Positions 1 to 7,901 of a stretch of DNA of 14,343 bases are shown piece by piece. Position numbers and translations under genes: made by a program. Source of the DNA: Enterobacteriaceae bacterium (lineage in GTDB: Bacteria > Pseudomonadota > Gammaproteobacteria > Enterobacterales > Enterobacteriaceae); NCBI GenBank assembly GCA_022712475.1, contig JALAGK010000517.1, positions 1 to 14,343 of the forward strand, written 5' to 3'. Every line of letters begins with the position of its first letter. The first letter of the stretch is position 1. The notes under the pieces were generated by a model, which saw only the letters and a list, made by a program, of their open reading frames with translations, was not told where the DNA came from and made no database searches.

Positions 1-45
1 TAACTCCTTTTTCCACTTCTCAATGGTAAGTAACTGGACGGCGCA

Positions 46-75
46 TTGTTAGCCAGTTAATCTGCTCGGTATATT
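46..75 (+). promoter_or_regulatory. predicted sigma-70 promoter of yhaJ
   Basis: A -35-like TTGTTA (46-51) and a -10-like TATATT (70-75) are separated by 18 bp. They would start transcription near 82, leaving a leader of about 17 nt before the yhaJ ATG at 99. The LysR-type box at 74-88 covers the -10 edge and start site, so a bound regulator would be expected to repress. This is inferred from pattern only. Confidence 0.4.
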
Positions 76-88
76 CAAAATTACTGAA
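74..88 (+). promoter_or_regulatory. LysR-type T-N11-A box, predicted YhaJ autoregulatory operator
   Basis: TTCAAAATTACTGAA is an interrupted palindrome (TTCA-N7-TGAA) containing the T-N11-A signature of LysR-type operators. It ends 10 bp before the yhaJ start codon. Fourteen of 15 bases match the box at 3083-3097 upstream of yqjF (read on the minus strand). Two near-identical copies at the two promoters expected to be under YhaJ make a shared YhaJ site the simplest reading. Its position over the presumed start site suggests autorepression. Confidence 0.65.
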
Positions 89-98
89 TGAGAGCGAA

Positions 99-995
99 AT
101 GGCGAAAGAAAGAGCATTGACGCTGGAAGCGTTGCGCGTCATGGATGCAATCGACCGGCGCGGCAGTTTCGCGGCGGCGGCGGACGAGCTGGGACGCGTG
201 CCTTCTGCGCTTAGCTATACCATGCAAAAGCTTGAAGAAGAGCTGGACGTGGTTTTGTTTGACCGTTCCGGCCACCGCACCAAATTCACCAACGTTGGGC
301 GTATGCTGCTGGAGCGCGGTCGTGTGCTGCTGGAAGCGGCCGACAAGCTCACCACCGACGCCGAGGCGCTGGCGCGCGGCTGGGAAACCCACCTTACTAT
401 CGTTACCGAGGCGCTGGTGCCGCCTACCGAGTTTTATCCGCTCATTGAACGGCTGGCCACCAGGGCCGACACCCAGCTTTCTATCCTCACCGAAGTTCTG
501 GCGGGGGCCTGGGAGCGCCTGGAGCAGGGCAAAGCCGATATCGTTATTGCTCCGGATCTGCACTTTCGCTCTTCAACCGAAATTAACTCACGCAAATTGT
601 ACAAGATGATGAGCGTGTATGTAGCGGCGCCTGACCATCCTATCCATCAGGAGCCGGAACCGCTGTCTGAAGTGACAAGGGTGAAATACCGCGGTGTGGC
701 GGTAGCAGATACCGCGCGCGAGCGGCCGGTGCTCACCGTGCAACTGCTCGACAAGCAGCCGCGCATGACGGTCAGCAGTATGGAAGACAAGCGCCAGGCG
801 CTGCTGGCAGGCCTTGGCGTTGCCACCCTGCCCTATCCGATGGTGGAGCGCGATATCGCCGAAGGCCGCCTGCGTGTGGTCAGCCCGGAATCCACCTCAG
901 AAATCGACATCATCATGGCCTGGCGTCGTGACAGTATGGGCGAAGCCAAATCCTGGTGCCTGCGCGAAATTCCAAAGCTGTTTAACGGGCGCTGA
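99..995 (+). CDS. yhaJ: LysR-family transcriptional regulator YhaJ
   Basis: This 298-residue protein is nearly identical to E. coli YhaJ over its whole length as I recall it, and has the same length. The N-terminal winged helix-turn-helix lies at about residues 8-66 (SFAAAADELGRVPSALSYTM region), followed by a LysR effector-binding domain to the end. It begins at ATG 99 after a GAGAG ribosome-binding site; an ATG at 88 is in another frame. In E. coli, YhaJ activates yqjF in response to breakdown products of 2,4-dinitrotoluene, probably hydroquinone-like compounds, and influences virulence genes in pathogenic strains. The presumed target operon yqjF-yqjG-yhaH is its convergent neighbour, and the gene's last 14 bp overlap the end of yhaH. 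A near-copy of its candidate operator covers its own promoter. Identity is secure; the local regulation is inferred. Confidence 0.95.
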   Translation: MAKERALTLEALRVMDAIDRRGSFAAAADELGRVPSALSYTMQKLEEELDVVLFDRSGHRTKFTNVGRMLLERGRVLLEAADKLTTDAEALARGWETHLTIVTEALVPPTEFYPLIERLATRADTQLSILTEVLAGAWERLEQGKADIVIAPDLHFRSSTEINSRKLYKMMSVYVAAPDHPIHQEPEPLSEVTRVKYRGVAVADTARERPVLTVQLLDKQPRMTVSSMEDKRQALLAGLGVATLPYPMVERDIAEGRLRVVSPESTSEIDIIMAWRRDSMGEAKSWCLREIPKLFNGR

Positions 996-1374
996 AACGC
1001 CTGCGCGGTGGCGGCGCTTCCAGCGGGTCAGGGCCGTAGCGGTTCTCGCCCTCAGTGCCGCGCTGGCAGTTAAACAGAATAATGATTATCCAGCCGACAA
1101 CCGGGATGATGAGCAGCAGCCACCACCAGGCGGAGCGGTCAGTGTCGTGCAGGCGACGGAACTGCACCGCCCACCACGGCAGAAAGATCAACACGCCGTA
1201 GACTGTGGTCAGTACGCCGCATGCACCCACCAGCCGCCAGCCAGTCAGGCGGTCTATTACGCCCAGCACGAAAATAAACACCATATTCACCACAATGAAC
1301 ATCCAGTATTCGGTGCGGCGGGCACGGCCGTTAAAGCCGATATAGTTGTGTAAGACGTCCAGATACCAGTTCAT
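982..1374 (-). CDS. yhaH: inner-membrane DUF805 protein YhaH
   Basis: This 130-residue small membrane protein of the DUF805 family matches E. coli YhaH rather than its paralogue YhaI. Shared marks are GRARRTEYWMF near the N-terminus, FLPWWAVQFRRLHDTDRSAWW in the middle and GENRYGPDP near the end. Three or four hydrophobic segments are visible (about residues 22-43, 51-72 and 80-104). The tail runs past the usual end with a proline- and arginine-rich stretch (EAPPPRRRFSAR). An excellent ribosome-binding site, AAGGAGG at 1381-1387, lies 6 nt before the ATG. It follows yqjG by 105 bp and is probably cotranscribed with yqjF and yqjG, though a hairpin lies in between. Biochemical function is unknown. 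The stop overlaps the 3' end of convergent yhaJ. I see no yhaI here. Confidence 0.9.
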   Translation of the reverse strand: MNWYLDVLHNYIGFNGRARRTEYWMFIVVNMVFIFVLGVIDRLTGWRLVGACGVLTTVYGVLIFLPWWAVQFRRLHDTDRSAWWWLLLIIPVVGWIIIILFNCQRGTEGENRYGPDPLEAPPPRRRFSAR

Positions 1375-1443
1375 CTACGCCCTCCTTCGTGGTTAATCAC
1401 TTGTTTTTTAAGCGAGCGCAGTTAAAGCATAGTTCAGGTAAGT

Positions 1444-1473
1444 AAAAAGCGAGAGCGGGCGGCTAGCGCCGCC
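1444..1473 (-). terminator. hairpin downstream of yqjG, possible weak terminator
   Basis: On the minus strand, just after the yqjG stop, GGCGGC (1473-1468) pairs with GCCGCC (1463-1458) across a 4-nt loop. A run of five T's follows about 9 nt later (1448-1444). The gap makes it a poor canonical terminator; it may partially terminate or protect the 3' end between yqjG and yhaH. Confidence 0.35.
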
Positions 1474-1479
1474 GCGAGG

Positions 1480-2466
1480 TTAACCGAAGCGGACATCACG
1501 GCCGTGTGGCGCATCCAGATCCTGGTGTGGGCCAGTGGAGATAATGCCGGTTGGGTTAATGGTTTTGTGGCTGCGGTAATAGTGGTTGCGGATGTGGTCG
1601 ATATTCACCGTTTCTGCAATGCCCGGCAGCTGATAAATATCGCGCAGAAAGCCGTAAAGATTCGGGTAATCGCTAATGCGATAGCGGTCGCACTTAAAGT
1701 GCGTGACGTAGACCGGGTCAAAGCGCACAAGCGTGGTCCACAGGCGGATATCGGCTTCGGTCAGGCTGTTGCCGGTAAGGTAGCGGTGGCGGTCGAGCAG
1801 TTCTTCCAGGCGTGCCAGTGACGTAAATACACCTTTTACGGCTTCGTCGTAGGCCTGCTGGCTGGTGGCAAACCCCGCCTTGTACACGCCGTTATTCACT
1901 GTGTTATAGATCCACTCGTTCAGCTCGTCGATTTTTGGGCGCAGCGCCTGCGGGTAGTAGTCACCGGCGCGCGCGCCGTGGGCATCAAACGCGCTGTTAA
2001 ACATGCGGATGATTTCTGCTGACTCATTACTGACAATGGTGTTACGTTCTTTGTCCCACAGTACCGGCACCGTCACACGCCCGCTGTAGTCAGGCATAGC
2101 CTGGGTGTAGAGCTGCCAGAGATAGTCGTGGTGATACAGCGCATCACCGGTTGCGCCCGGGAAGTCGCGGCCAAAGGTCCAGCCGTTTTCCAGCATCAAC
2201 GGGTGAACGACTGAGACAGGAATTAAGGCTTCCAGTCCTTTGAGTTTGCGCATGATTAACGTGCGGTGCGCCCACGGGCAGGCGAGTGAGACATAAAGGT
2301 GGTAACGGTTTTTTTGAGCCGCAAAACCACCTTCACCAGAAGGGCCGGGCGTGCCATCTGCCGTTAACCAGTTGCGAAACGCCGCTGCCGAGCGCTCAAA
2401 GCGCCCGCCGGTAGATTTGGTGTCATACCATGCGTCCTGCCAGACGCCGTCAACAAGCAGTCCCAT
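1480..2466 (-). CDS. yqjG: glutathionyl-hydroquinone reductase YqjG
   Basis: This 328-residue protein has the same length as E. coli YqjG and matches it throughout. The family (xi-class glutathione transferases) reduces glutathionyl-hydroquinones back to hydroquinones and free glutathione in the cytoplasm. The thioredoxin-like N-terminal part carries the catalytic cysteine, Cys63, in SLACPWAHR, and the C-terminal half is the helical GST domain ending GRDVRFG. The ATG at 2466 follows AGGAGA at a good distance. It sits 74 bp downstream of yqjF and upstream of yhaH on the same strand. Its chemistry agrees with control by YhaJ, which responds to hydroquinone-like compounds. Confidence 0.95.
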   Translation of the reverse strand: MGLLVDGVWQDAWYDTKSTGGRFERSAAAFRNWLTADGTPGPSGEGGFAAQKNRYHLYVSLACPWAHRTLIMRKLKGLEALIPVSVVHPLMLENGWTFGRDFPGATGDALYHHDYLWQLYTQAMPDYSGRVTVPVLWDKERNTIVSNESAEIIRMFNSAFDAHGARAGDYYPQALRPKIDELNEWIYNTVNNGVYKAGFATSQQAYDEAVKGVFTSLARLEELLDRHRYLTGNSLTEADIRLWTTLVRFDPVYVTHFKCDRYRISDYPNLYGFLRDIYQLPGIAETVNIDHIRNHYYRSHKTINPTGIISTGPHQDLDAPHGRDVRFG

Positions 2467-2494
2467 GTCTCTCTCCTGTTTTTAGCAAATGCGA

Positions 2495-2516
2495 AACCCG
2501 GCGCAGTGGCCGGGTT
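2495..2516 (-). other. intergenic hairpin between yqjF and yqjG
   Basis: AACCCGGC (2495-2502) and GCCGGGTT (2509-2516) form a perfect 8-bp stem with a 6-nt loop. No T-run follows on the minus strand, so it is more likely an mRNA processing or stability element, or an attenuator, than a full terminator between the two cotranscribed genes. Confidence 0.4.
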
Positions 2517-2540
2517 GGACTCAGAATGAGTATAGAAGGC

Positions 2541-2933
2541 TTACCAGTTTTTATTGAGCACGCGGTCAATGCTGAATTTGCCTGGGCCCATAAAGAACAG
2601 TAACAGGTAGCCACCGGCGATGGTCATGTTTTTCATGAACATCAGTGAGTTCACGCCTTCTGCGAAGTTAGTGTGAAACAGCAGCGCCGTCAGCAGGGTG
2701 AAGCCCGCAGTAAAGATGGCGGTAGTACGCGTCAAAAAGCCCAGCAGGATAGCGATACCGCCGCCAAACTCCAGCAGGATGGTCAGCGGCAGCAGCGCGC
2801 CAGGGACGCCCATTGCCTGCATGTACTGTTGCGTGCCTTCATAACCAGTAATTTTGCCCCAGCCCGCAACGATAAACAGAATCGGCATCAGAATACGTGC
2901 CACCAGAATGCCAACATCTTCGAATTTTTTCAT
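2541..2933 (-). CDS. yqjF: DoxX-family inner-membrane protein YqjF
   Basis: This 130-residue DoxX/SURF4-type membrane protein closely matches E. coli YqjF from MKKFEDVGILVARILMPILF to LLNKNW-like ends. Four hydrophobic helices are visible at about residues 5-26, 47-68, 70-87 and 100-117. I chose ATG 2933 because it gives exactly the E. coli length and is preceded by GGAG 8 nt upstream. A TTG 33 bp further upstream would add 11 residues and has no better site. In E. coli, yqjF is the gene most strongly induced by 2,4-dinitrotoluene metabolites through YhaJ. It probably heads the yqjF-yqjG-yhaH unit. The exact reaction is unproven; quinone-related redox work is suggested by the family and by its partner YqjG. 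Confidence 0.93.
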   Translation of the reverse strand: MKKFEDVGILVARILMPILFIVAGWGKITGYEGTQQYMQAMGVPGALLPLTILLEFGGGIAILLGFLTRTTAIFTAGFTLLTALLFHTNFAEGVNSLMFMKNMTIAGGYLLLFFMGPGKFSIDRVLNKNW

Positions 2934-3034
2934 TTTACTGCTCCAGCGTGAAAGACGGATGGCCAACGGCCAGTTCGTTAATAAACCTGCGCACAGTCCG
3001 GGTTTTTCGGCTGTCTCGCTCGATGGGCAGGATA

Positions 3035-3064
3035 ATAAAATGGGTAGATGAGAATTGTTAGCAA
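3035..3064 (-). promoter_or_regulatory. predicted yqjF promoter
   Basis: On the minus strand, TTGCTA (3064-3059) and TTTTAT (3040-3035) are separated by 18 bp, placing a start near 3028 and a leader of about 95 nt before the yqjF ATG. The LysR-type box at 3083-3097 is centred about 62 bp upstream of that start, the usual distance of an activator recognition site in this family. Confidence 0.5.
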
Positions 3065-3082
3065 GGAAAACTGCAAATCTCG

Positions 3083-3097
3083 TTCAGCAATTTTGAA
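3083..3097 (-). promoter_or_regulatory. LysR-type T-N11-A box, predicted YhaJ activation site for yqjF
   Basis: Read on the minus strand this is TTCAAAATTGCTGAA, an interrupted palindrome (TTCA-N7-TGAA) with the T-N11-A signature. It differs by one base from the box before yhaJ (74-88). E. coli YhaJ is known to activate yqjF. The repeat of the motif, the palindrome and the spacing from the promoter agree, but binding is inferred. Confidence 0.65.
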
Positions 3098-3125
3098 TTA
3101 GCGGGTGGGGTGCTGCGGGTAATAA

Positions 3126-3150
3126 AAAAGGCCGCATCAAGCGGCCTTTT
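3126..3150 (-). terminator. rho-independent terminator after yjgR (possibly bidirectional)
   Basis: AAAAGGCCGC and GCGGCCTTTT form a 10-bp perfect stem around a 5-nt loop. Reading out of yjgR on the minus strand the stem ends in a run of T's, giving a canonical terminator 16 bp after the yjgR stop. It isolates yjgR from the yqjF promoter region. Confidence 0.8.
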
Positions 3151-3166
3151 CGCAAGATAACATCAA

Positions 3167-4669
3167 TCAGCGTTTACGCCCGCCCATCAGGTTGCCGAGC
3201 ACGCCGCGAATAAGCTGATTGGTAATCTGGCGGGCGGCACTTTTGGCCGCGTTTTGTACCAGACCATCTTTCTTACCGCCGCGCGGGCCGGTAGTGCCGA
3301 ACAGAATATCCTTCAGCCCGCCGAGAATGCCGTCATCAACCGCCACCTCTTTACCTTTCGCCTGCGGGGCGTTGGCTTGCTCAGTCGTAGTCTGCGCCGC
3401 TTTTTGCAGCATCTCGTAGGCGGATTCGCGGTCAACGGCGTCTTCATACTTGCCGTACAGGGTTGAGTTGTTAATCAGGCCGTTGCGCTCGCTTGCACTC
3501 ACCGGTCCCATACGCGAGCACGGCGCAATTACCATCGCGCGCTCAACCACGCTCGGGCTGCCTTTCTCATCCAGAAACGAAATCAGCGCCTCGCCAGTAC
3601 CCAGCTCCTGAATGGCGGTCTCGGTGTTGAACGCCGGGTTGGCGCGCATGGTCTGGGCGGCGGTTTTCACCGCTTTCTGATCTTTTGGCGTAAAGGCGCG
3701 CAGCGCGTGCTGTACACGGTTACCCAATTGCCCCAGCACGTTGTCGGGAATATCAGACGGGTTCTGGGACACAAAATAGATGCCCACGCCTTTAGAACGA
3801 ATCAGGCGCACTACCTGCTCAATCTTATCAAGCAGTACCTGCGGGGCGTCGTTAAACAGCAGGTGCGCTTCATCAAAGAAGAACACCAGCTTTGGTTTGT
3901 CGAGGTCACCGGCTTCCGGCAGGCGCTCGTAAAGCTCAGAGAGCATCCACAGCAGGCTTGCGGAGTACAGCTTTGGCATCTGGTAGAGCTTTTCCGCGGC
4001 CAGGATGTTGATAACGCCCTTGCCGTTGGCATCAGTACGCATCCAGTCCTGGATATCAAGCATCGGCTCGCCAAAGAAGTACGGCGCGCCTTCCTGCTCC
4101 AGCGCCAGCAGGCCACGCTGAATGGCGCCCACAGAGGCACTGCTGATGTTGCCGTACTGGTTCTGGAAGGATTTGGCGTTATCGCCAATGTACTGGGTGA
4201 TAGCGCGCAGGTCTTTAAAATCAAGCAGCAGCAGGCCCTGGTCGTCGGCCACGCGGAAGATAATCTGTAACACGCCGCTTTGTACGTCATTAAGGTTCAG
4301 CAGGCGCGAGAGCAGCAGCGGCCCCAGGTCAGAGACTGTAGCGCGCAGCGGGTGGCCCTTTTCGCCAAAAATATCCCACAGCACTACCGGGTTAGCGTGC
4401 GGCTGCCAGTCGGTCACGCCGATTTTCTCAAGGCGTGCCTGGAGTTTTTCAGAAGACTCGCCGGTTTCGGCAATACCGGTGAGGTCGCCCTTAACGTCGG
4501 CCATAAATACCGGCACGCCAATCTCAGAGAACGATTCCGCGAGCTTTTGCAGCGTAACGGTTTTGCCGGTACCGGTCGCACCCGTGATAAGTCCGTGGCG
4601 GTTGGCCATGGCGGGCTGTAAAAAGAGTTGTTTCTCGGTGGTGCGTGCTATCAACAGTGGGGCAGTCAT
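3167..4669 (-). CDS. yjgR: HerA/DUF853-type P-loop ATPase YjgR
   Basis: This 500-residue protein matches E. coli YjgR along its length. Walker A is GATGTGKT at residues 30-37 and Walker B is LVFFFDEAH at 261-269, with the acidic pair Asp266-Glu267. The overall plan is that of HerA/DUF853 helicase-like ATPases. The C-terminal 60 residues are basic and glycine-rich ([14 protein letters not shown]). I chose ATG 4669 because it gives the E. coli length and has AAGGA about 10 nt upstream; a GTG 39 bp further out would add 13 residues. Cellular role is unknown; DNA or protein remodelling is only a family-level guess. It is a single-gene unit with its own terminator. In E. coli, yjgR also lies near ahr and leuX, so the wider order is conserved. 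Confidence 0.93.
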   Translation of the reverse strand: MTAPLLIARTTEKQLFLQPAMANRHGLITGATGTGKTVTLQKLAESFSEIGVPVFMADVKGDLTGIAETGESSEKLQARLEKIGVTDWQPHANPVVLWDIFGEKGHPLRATVSDLGPLLLSRLLNLNDVQSGVLQIIFRVADDQGLLLLDFKDLRAITQYIGDNAKSFQNQYGNISSASVGAIQRGLLALEQEGAPYFFGEPMLDIQDWMRTDANGKGVINILAAEKLYQMPKLYSASLLWMLSELYERLPEAGDLDKPKLVFFFDEAHLLFNDAPQVLLDKIEQVVRLIRSKGVGIYFVSQNPSDIPDNVLGQLGNRVQHALRAFTPKDQKAVKTAAQTMRANPAFNTETAIQELGTGEALISFLDEKGSPSVVERAMVIAPCSRMGPVSASERNGLINNSTLYGKYEDAVDRESAYEMLQKAAQTTTEQANAPQAKGKEVAVDDGILGGLKDILFGTTGPRGGKKDGLVQNAAKSAARQITNQLIRGVLGNLMGGRKR

Positions 4670-4780
4670 TATCAGGTTTCCTTGCGTAGTATCAGTCCAT
4701 TCAGGCACAGTGCGTTATAGCAGCCTTTGTTTGTCTGCGCGATGGCTGCGGCAGTGATGAGTGCCTGAGGAATGACAGGG

Positions 4781-4786
4781 ATTATA
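4781..4786 (-). promoter_or_regulatory. possible yjgR promoter -10 element
   Basis: A perfect TATAAT occurs on the minus strand (complement of ATTATA) about 110 bp upstream of the yjgR ATG. I do not see a convincing -35 at 16-18 bp, so this is a weak call. Confidence 0.25.
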
Positions 4787-4827
4787 TGATAGTAGCAACG
4801 TTTCGCCTTGCGTAAATTGCTCTGATT

Positions 4828-4856
4828 CTGACGCGTCACACAGCACGCGCTATGCT
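4828..4856 (+). promoter_or_regulatory. possible promoter of the dihydroxyacetone kinase gene
   Basis: CTGACG (4828-4833) and TATGCT (4851-4856) are spaced 17 bp apart, with four of six consensus matches each. The start would be near 4863, about 25 nt before the kinase ATG. It is plausible but not distinctive; I see no clear operator. Confidence 0.3.
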
Positions 4857-4887
4857 TTGGCTGTGGCTTACTTACAACAGGGAACCT

Positions 4888-6531
4888 ATGTCCAGATTCT
4901 TTCTTAACTCTCGCGAAAGCCTGGTGAACGACGCCATTGAGGGCGTTATCCTCTCCTCGCCGTATGCCAACCTCGTTAAACTCGATATTGACCCGGCCAT
5001 CCGCGTGGTGGCGCGCAGCGACTGGGATAAAAGCCGCGTAGCGGTGATTTCCGGCGGCGGTGCCGGGCACGAACCGGCGCACGTGGGCTTTGTGGGCAAA
5101 GGCATGTTGACCGCGGCGGTGTGCGGCGACCTGTTTGCCTCGCCGAGTGTGGATGCGGTGCTAAACGCCATTGTTGCCGTGACCGGCGACCGCGGCTGCC
5201 TGCTGATTGTTAAAAATTACACCGGCGACCGTCTCAACTTTGGCCTGGCGGCTGAGAAGGCCCGCAGCCGTGGGTTAAAAGTGGAGATGGTGATTGTTGG
5301 TGATGACATAGCGCTGCCAGACAACAAGCAGCCGCGCGGCATTGGCGGCACGGCGCTGGTGCACAAAATTGCCGGTCACGCCGCCGAGCTTGGGCGCTCG
5401 CTGGATGAAGTGCTCAATATTACCCGGCAGGCCTGCGAAAACATCTTCAGTCTGGGTGTGGCGATGCGCACCTGTAGCCTGCCGGAAGGCAATGATGACG
5501 AAGAGCGCATTCACTCGGGCCAGGTGGAGCTGGGACTCGGCATCCACGGTGAGCCGGGTGCCAGCATCATGAAGACCCGCAACAGCGCCAAAATTGTGGG
5601 CGAGATGGTTAAACGCCTGTGCAAAGCGGCGGGTAAAGAGGCGCGGCTGGCGGTGATGGTCAACAACCTCGGCGGCACCTCGGAGCTGGAGATGGGGCTG
5701 ATTGTGGCTGAGATTGTGCGCTCGCCGCTGCACGGCCAGATTGATTTTCTGATTGGCCCGGCGACTATGGTGAGCTCGCTGGATATGAAAGGTTTTTCGC
5801 TCTCGGTCATTCGCCTGAACGATGCCTTTACCGAGGCGCTTCAGGCCGGTGTGCAGGCAATGGGCTGGCGGCCGTTGGTGCCGTTTGCGCCTGCGCTCAC
5901 GCAAAAGGTGCAGGCCATTCGCGACAGCGTGGAGGCAAAACCTTCTGCCAACGCCAAAACGGGCGCCATAGTGAAGGCCGTGACCGGCACGTTGATTGAC
6001 CTTGAAAGCGAACTGAACGCGCTGGATGCCAAAGTGGGCGACGGCGATACCGGCTCTACCTTTGCCCTGGGCGCACGCGATATTGCTAAACTGCTGAGCG
6101 AGAAAAAGCTGCCGCTGAAAGAGCCTGCGGCATTACTGCTGCTGGCGGGCGAACGGCTGGCAACGGTGATGGGTGGCTCAAGCGGCGTGCTGATGTCGAT
6201 TTTCTTCACCGCGGCGGGCCAGAAGCTTACTGAAGACGCAACGCTTGCGGACGCGCTGCTGGCCGGGCTTGCGCAGATGAAGCACTACGGTGGCGCAGAT
6301 CTCGGTGACAGAACGCTTATTGATGCCCTGCAACCAGCGCTGGAAGCGCTGAAGAAGAAAGACCTGGCCGCAGCAGCAAAAGCGGCGCAGAAGGGCGCAG
6401 ACGCCACCGCGAAAATGGGCAAGGCCAACGCCGGACGCTCATCTTATGTGGGCAGCGACAACCTGGAAGGCGTGAAAGACCCCGGCGCTGTGGCAGTGGC
6501 GGCGGTGTTCGCCGCGCTGGCGAAAGAGTAA
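4888..6531 (+). CDS. dhaK: single-chain ATP-dependent dihydroxyacetone kinase (DhaK-DhaL fusion)
   Basis: This 547-residue protein phosphorylates dihydroxyacetone (and often glyceraldehyde) with ATP. Residues 1-335 form the DhaK substrate domain: GGGAGHEPAH at 57-66 and the His that bonds covalently to dihydroxyacetone, His220, in GIHGEPG. Residues about 350-547 form the DhaL nucleotide domain with the metal-binding Asp triad Asp380, Asp385 and Asp387 in DAKVGDGDTGS, then GGSSG at 429-433. His220 and the Asp triad fall at the same numbers as in the Citrobacter freundii enzyme. I chose ATG 4888, preceded by AGGGA, because the protein then begins with the usual DhaK start (MSRFFLNSRE); the upstream ATG at 4852 has no clear site. 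No glycerol dehydrogenase, PTS DhaM or DhaR regulator is nearby, so it stands alone. It converges on ahr. Confidence 0.93.
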   Translation: MSRFFLNSRESLVNDAIEGVILSSPYANLVKLDIDPAIRVVARSDWDKSRVAVISGGGAGHEPAHVGFVGKGMLTAAVCGDLFASPSVDAVLNAIVAVTGDRGCLLIVKNYTGDRLNFGLAAEKARSRGLKVEMVIVGDDIALPDNKQPRGIGGTALVHKIAGHAAELGRSLDEVLNITRQACENIFSLGVAMRTCSLPEGNDDEERIHSGQVELGLGIHGEPGASIMKTRNSAKIVGEMVKRLCKAAGKEARLAVMVNNLGGTSELEMGLIVAEIVRSPLHGQIDFLIGPATMVSSLDMKGFSLSVIRLNDAFTEALQAGVQAMGWRPLVPFAPALTQKVQAIRDSVEAKPSANAKTGAIVKAVTGTLIDLESELNALDAKVGDGDTGSTFALGARDIAKLLSEKKLPLKEPAALLLLAGERLATVMGGSSGVLMSIFFTAAGQKLTEDATLADALLAGLAQMKHYGGADLGDRTLIDALQPALEALKKKDLAAAAKAAQKGADATAKMGKANAGRSSYVGSDNLEGVKDPGAVAVAAVFAALAKE

Positions 6532-6576
6532 GGCGGGGATAGCCGCAGGCGCGCTTGACGAGATAAGGCAGCTTCC

Positions 6577-6599
6577 GGGCGAGTGTTTAAGCCCTTTTT
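6577..6599 (+). terminator. weak terminator candidate after the kinase gene
   Basis: GGGC (6577-6580) and GCCC (6591-6594) with a 10-nt loop are followed by five T's. The stem is short, so this may only assist the stronger hairpin at 6611-6632. Confidence 0.25.
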
Positions 6600-6610
6600 A
6601 CGTAAACAAT

Positions 6611-6632
6611 AATGCCGGCTTACGCCGGCATT
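6611..6632. terminator. bidirectional hairpin terminator between convergent kinase and ahr genes
   Basis: AATGCCGGC and GCCGGCATT form a perfect 9-bp stem with a 4-nt loop (TTAC). The flanks are A/T-rich on both sides, without long T-runs. Its place between two convergent stops fits a shared terminator. Confidence 0.6.
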
Positions 6633-6659
6633 GTTATGTCATGCGCCTGGTTTACGGCA

Positions 6660-7679
6660 TCAGAAATCGGCTTTTAACACCACGCGGTAGCGCGCTTTGC
6701 CATCGCGTACGTGTTGCAGCGCGTCGTTAATGCGCGACATCGGGAACTCTTCAGTCTGCGGCGTGACGTGCGCGCGTGAGGCGAACTTCATCAGCTTGCG
6801 CAGTTCAGACGGGTTACCGGTTGCCGAACCTGAGATGCTGCGGTCACCGCCAATAAGCTTCATGGCCGGAACTTCAAACGGCTTCATCACCGCGCCAACG
6901 GTGTGGAACTTGCCGCCCGGTGCCAGTGCTTCAAAGTACGGCAGCCAGTCCAGGCTTACGTTCACGGTGTTGATGATAAGGTCAAACTGCCCAGCCAGTG
7001 CGGTGAGCGCCTGCGGATCGCGGCTGTTTACCACGCGCTCGGCACCCATCTGTTTAACTTCCTGCTCTTTGGACGGGTTTGAACTGAACGCGGTCACCTC
7101 TGCGCCCATCGCCCGCAGCAGTTTAATGGCGATGTGGCCCAGACCGCCGATGCCAATCACGCCCACGCGGCTGGTGGCGGTAATCTGGTTAATCAGCAGC
7201 GGTTTAAACACCGTGATGCCGCCGCACAGCAGCGGGCCTGCGCTGGCGATGTCGATATCATCCGGCATTGGGATAACCCACTGCCAGTTGGCGCGGATTT
7301 TATCGGCAAAGCCGCCGCGGCTCATGATGGTGGCGGTGCTGCCTTCAAGGCAGTTTATCTGGTTGCCGCTAATGCAGGCATCGCAGTGGCCGCAGCTATC
7401 TGAGGTCCAGCCGATACCCACACGTTGACCCACCTTCAGCCCTTTGTCCTGCGCCGCCGTACCCAGCGCGTGCACGCGGCCAATCACTTCATGCCCCGCT
7501 ACCAGCGGATACTGCGAGAAGCCCCATTCGTTGTCGATCATCGACAGGTCTGAATGGCACACGCCGCAGTAGTCAACTTTGACCTCAACTGCCTCCGGGG
7601 CCAGTTCGCCTGCGTCATACTCGTACAGCTCAAGTTGCGCACCAGCTTTTGGAGCCGCGTAACTTTTAATGATGGTCAT
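6660..7679 (-). CDS. ahr: zinc-dependent, NADPH-preferring aldehyde reductase Ahr (YjgB)
   Basis: This 339-residue medium-chain alcohol dehydrogenase has the same length as E. coli Ahr/YjgB and matches it closely. It reduces a broad range of aldehydes to alcohols in the cytoplasm. Catalytic zinc ligands are Cys41 (YCGVCHSD), His63 (AGHEV) and Cys152 (LLCGG). Structural zinc is held by Cys96, Cys99, Cys102 and Cys110. The nucleotide fold carries GIGGLGH at 176-182, followed by SSNPSKE, typical of NADP-preferring members. AAGGA lies 9 nt before the ATG at 7679. It converges on the kinase gene and is divergent from hscC. In E. coli, ahr also stands just before leuX; here the hscC pair is inserted between them. 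Confidence 0.95.
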   Translation of the reverse strand: MTIIKSYAAPKAGAQLELYEYDAGELAPEAVEVKVDYCGVCHSDLSMIDNEWGFSQYPLVAGHEVIGRVHALGTAAQDKGLKVGQRVGIGWTSDSCGHCDACISGNQINCLEGSTATIMSRGGFADKIRANWQWVIPMPDDIDIASAGPLLCGGITVFKPLLINQITATSRVGVIGIGGLGHIAIKLLRAMGAEVTAFSSNPSKEQEVKQMGAERVVNSRDPQALTALAGQFDLIINTVNVSLDWLPYFEALAPGGKFHTVGAVMKPFEVPAMKLIGGDRSISGSATGNPSELRKLMKFASRAHVTPQTEEFPMSRINDALQHVRDGKARYRVVLKADF

Positions 7680-7901
7680 CGGGATATCCTTTTATGGGTG
7701 ATAGCTTGTGCCAGTGTAATGCATATAGCGTAAACCAGATTGGAAGTGGGTGCGGTGTGTGGCGGGTTGTGACTGGAGGCAGTTATTTAATACTGATAAT
7801 CTGCTTATCCGCGCTGTAGCTATAACAGCCGGTTTTTCACTACCCGCCAGGTATGAGGCGGATTTTTATGCCGGTATGTTGCCGGTAACCAGGGAGGGGC
7901 A

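Noticed and set aside
81..563. Minus-strand 160-codon reading frame opposite yhaJ
   Set aside because: It is the antisense shadow of a highly conserved regulator, with no ribosome-binding site and low-complexity, arginine- and glutamine-rich translation.
2934..2966. TTG start for yqjF adding 11 residues
   Set aside because: The internal ATG gives exactly the length of E. coli YqjF and has GGAG at a proper distance.
4852..4887. Earlier ATG for the dihydroxyacetone kinase adding 12 residues
   Set aside because: It overlaps the presumed promoter -10 (4851-4856), has no ribosome-binding site, and the family begins at MSRFFLNSRE-like residues, matching ATG 4888.
7813..7829. Small inverted repeat GCTGT-N7-ACAGC upstream of hscC
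   Set aside because: Five-base arms are common by chance. No promoter or heat-shock (sigma-32) elements could be tied to it.
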